From Nansenia antarctica (Eukaryota > Chordata > Actinopteri > Argentiniformes > Microstomatidae), in the NCBI GenBank assembly GCA_963989245.1, contig OZ022344.1:61524742-61588741 (forward strand): DNA of 64,000 nt, read 5' to 3'. Below, piece after piece: positions 61,446 through 64,000 of this stretch. Both the position numbers and the translations under genes were made by a program. The notes under the pieces were generated by a model. It saw nothing but the letters and a program-made list of their open reading frames with translations, was not told the origin of the DNA and ran no database searches. Within the stretch, counting starts at the first letter, position 1; every line of letters begins with the position of its first letter.

Positions 61446-61767
61446 CAGGGAAATAAGTACCAGGCCTTGGAATACTACCAGTCCTACCCCTGATGTCCTC
61501 ATCACTAGGCCCAGTAGCAGTGCCTCTAACCCGGCCTCTCTACCTACCAGCCACCCCTAGCGTGGAGCTCAGAGCCTAATCTCCACAGACTAAGTCGAAC
61601 TCTAATGCAGTACCATATAACGACACCTGGGGTCGCTTGGGTGCGGATCAGATAACAAGATCTGTTAAAATATATACAGTACTGTGAGATTAATTAACAG
61701 ATACTCAGTCACTGCTGGTCTAATACAGCATCATGTCTGGTCTGACAATTTGCCGTTTGACAATATT
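61446..61767. other. unassigned DNA
   Basis: No gene or repeat recognised between the two microsatellites. Confidence 0.4.
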
Positions 61768-61779
61768 AGTAGTAGTAGC

Positions 61780-61850
<71 letters not shown>

Positions 61851-61902
61851 CAGTAGTAGTAGTAGTAATAGTAGTAGTAGTAGCAGTAGCAGTAGTAGTA
61901 TC
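61768..61902. repeat. (TAG)n microsatellite, about 45 copies
   Basis: agt repeat with occasional cag and aat variants; gives poly-Ser or poly-Val shadow frames. Confidence 0.95.
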
Positions 61903-62021
61903 ACATAAGATATCCTTTCCTTAGCGTGTGTGTGTGTGTGTGGTCATTAAACATCAGCGTGCCTTCTCTGTGCAACATAGAATCGGTTGTGAGTGACACA
62001 GCCTGTTTGTTTGTTTTTCAG

Positions 62022-63963
62022 TGCTGCACACAGACATTATCTGCTGTGCCCTGACTGCAAAAAGACACAGCCATCACTATCTACACACTTGAAACGCAGC
62101 TGCAGAAAGGGAATCTCAAAAAAGGACTTAGTTACCATCGTTGAGAAAGAAAGATGTTCATGATTTGCTAAAAAGGGGTCGCATATTTTCCTATGACCGG
62201 CTTTCTGCAATCATTTGTTCTTCTGACCCTCTCAGTGGGTAAGTCCCAAATATCTTCACTATTATCATTTGTTTTGCATATTGTATTGAATGCCCACTGC
62301 TAACCTCTACTTTTCTTCTTAAAGAATGATTGAGTTGCAAAAACGCAATATGGTCGTCACTGACATACCAACAAAAACAGCATTTGTTGAGCCTGCTGAG
62401 ATTGTTTTCATTGCAACAGGTCAACCTGATTCTGAAGGCAGCCAGAATGGAAGTGAGAGCAGTGGAGAGACCTTTCAAATGTGAGAACGTTCATCTATCA
62501 CTTCAATAAACGTATTGTATTGTGAGAATGAGAATTAGCATTATTGTAATTTTGCAATATTTTTAATCAAAGTGATCAGCGGCCAGAATGGAAAAGCACC
62601 ACTCGAGCTCAAATGCAAAAGATGGGCCTGTATCAAAAACACTCACTCGACCACCCTATATTGAAGGATTTCAGGAACTACTTAAAAATTGATTTGGGAA
62701 TTGAGAATAACAAGCAAGAGGTGAGTAACCAAGGGCATTTTCCCTTTAATGTTTTCTTTCTTGTTATTTTTAGAATAATGTATTTTATCAATAAATCAAT
62801 GAGTGCAATTTTATCAATACATCAATGAGTGCAATAATGTATTTTATCAATAAATCAATCCCTCAGGTAGAGAATGTGTCTCGAACATTGTATTTCTTGG
62901 ACCCAAAGCAGCAGTCCCTTGAGTTCGTCCGGAACAGAGAACTGACCACAAAGTACATTCGACAATTGGCCGACGCACAACTGAGCCACCAGACTCAGCT
63001 GAATTATGTGAAAAACATGAGACGGTTCCTGCACTATCACATCAACTGCACCAACCTGTTTCAAAATGATCCTGCACTGCATCAGCAGGCCCAATATTAC
63101 AGGGAATTCCTGGGTACCAAGCTAAAGCAGCTTCATAAGGGTGTTGGAAAAGAAGTTGTGGCCAAGCGGTAAGTTTGATGACGGTTATTTCATAGCATGT
63201 GGTCTGAAATAAAACATGAATGGAACTTGAATGAAACATGAAATGACAAAAACACAATTTGAGTAATGTATGCTGTACTCTCACAGTGACAAAACTATGC
63301 GTGAAGGCATGATAACGCCTAAGGACTGCTGGAGAGTGCTTGAGGCATCAAAGAAAGATTTCCTCGCCGTCATAGGAAAGATCTTTGAGAGTGACGCAGT
63401 CCAGCTCGAGACTGCTGAGTGCTTGCTCATCCTGTATTATCTGGAGGCAATTATCATCGTCAAAAATCTTCAGAGGCCTGGTGTGGCTAAGAACATGACG
63501 GTGAGTGTTTGACTGTCCTTCATGCTTTTGTCATGTAGTGACCACATAACTGACAACAACTAATGCATTGTAATGTGTGTTCTCAAACAGATAGAGGAGT
63601 GGAAAAATAGAACATCCCAAAAGAATGGTTTTGTTTCGGTCTCTGTGAAGGAGCATAAGACATCGACACAAGATGTTGCCTGCTTTGTGCTCTCCCGGGA
63701 AGAAGAGACTGTAAGTTGAATGACATCACAGTGCAATGCAACCAATAATAGTCAGTTGAGTCTAATCTCTGTGCCTATTTCTCCAAACAGTGGTTCTCAA
63801 TGTATTTTGAGACGGTGAGGGATCAGCTGAAGACCACCAAAAGAAGGAAGAGGTCAGAGGAGCAGGACTTGGTGGAAGAGAACCCCAAGGATCCTTTTTT
63901 CCTCTCCACTTCTGGACAACCGATTTACAACCCCACCAATGACCTCGATCGCTTCCATAAGAA
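62022..63963 (+). CDS. tyrosine-recombinase-like (Crypton-like) gene, first seven visible exons
   Basis: Exons 62022-62238, 62325-62480, 62573-62720, 62867-63168, 63287-63500, 63591-63710 and 63791-63963 are bounded by AG/GT sites and join in phase. The first has a C2HC-type finger (LLCPDC...H...C) and one frameshift near 62152. The middle exons resemble a recombinase core-binding domain (LADAQLSHQTQLNYVKNMRR). Later come LQRPGVAKNMT, the position of the first catalytic Arg, and VSVKEHKTSTQD, the place of the beta-hairpin Lys; FFLSTSGQPI may precede the HxxR. The HxxR and nucleophile Tyr would lie beyond the window. Such proteins cut and rejoin DNA through a Tyr link. Family call rests on motif recall. 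Confidence 0.5.
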
Positions 63964-64000
63964 GTACGTACAAGATTATAGTATGATTTTATCCAGAACT

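Noticed and set aside
61684..61924. Poly-Ser and poly-Val frames
   Set aside because: Translation of a (TAG)n microsatellite.

Overview
This is a stretch of ray-finned fish (almost certainly teleost) nuclear DNA made mostly of transposable elements (TEs). The evidence is GT-AG split genes, hAT elements of several kinds (Charlie/GTF2IRD2-like, ZMYM1-like, KIAA1586-like), L2/CR1 and L1-Tx1 type LINEs, chromodomain Ty3/gypsy pieces, a finTRIM-type RING fragment and abundant micro/minisatellites. I recognise no conventional single-copy host gene with confidence and no rRNA, CRISPR array or bacterial-style operon.

Layout. 0-3.7 kb: three tandem ~1.2 kb units carrying a coiled-coil ORF fused to BED-finger and other TE scraps, ending in a gypsy chromodomain. 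3.7-13.5 kb: two complete and one truncated copy of one hAT-Charlie transposase; 3674-7410 is repeated almost perfectly at 8203-11939, with the 3' end of an LTR retroelement caught at the junction. 13.5-14.6 kb: gypsy RT, BED and integrase/chromodomain scraps. 14.69-21.47 kb: an apparently intact Mutator-like (MULE) element with terminal inverted repeats (TIRs) and a 12-exon transposase gene whose exon phases all agree (828 aa, DDE-type core plus SWIM zinc finger). 21.5-22.65 kb: a hAT terminal exon, repeated in inverted orientation at 54.6-55.7 kb. 24.4-27.9 kb: an intact 6-exon gene for a 347-aa RING protein of unknown role, part of which is duplicated at 29.4-30.15 kb. 28.5 kb: a finTRIM RING fragment. 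31.2-38.4 kb: a decayed multi-exon coiled-coil, transposase-like gene split by an L1-Tx1 LINE. 40.3-47.2 kb: an L2-type LINE with a ZMYM1-like hAT inserted in its 3' tail. 47.3-54 kb: a KIAA1586-like hAT broken by two later hAT insertions, each with an exact 8-bp target-site duplication (TSD). 55.8-61.4 kb: two non-autonomous hATs with exact TSDs, gypsy RT, an LRR fragment and an SGNH-hydrolase fragment. 62-64 kb: the first seven exons of a tyrosine-recombinase-like (Crypton-like) gene running off the right end.

The genes do not form one pathway. They are several generations of mobile DNA inserted into one another. The pieces that still look able to encode protein are the MULE gene, the RING gene, the two identical Charlie transposases and, apart from one frameshift, the recombinase-like gene. 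Exon joins, TIRs and TSDs were read by eye; family names rest on remembered motifs, not on a database search.
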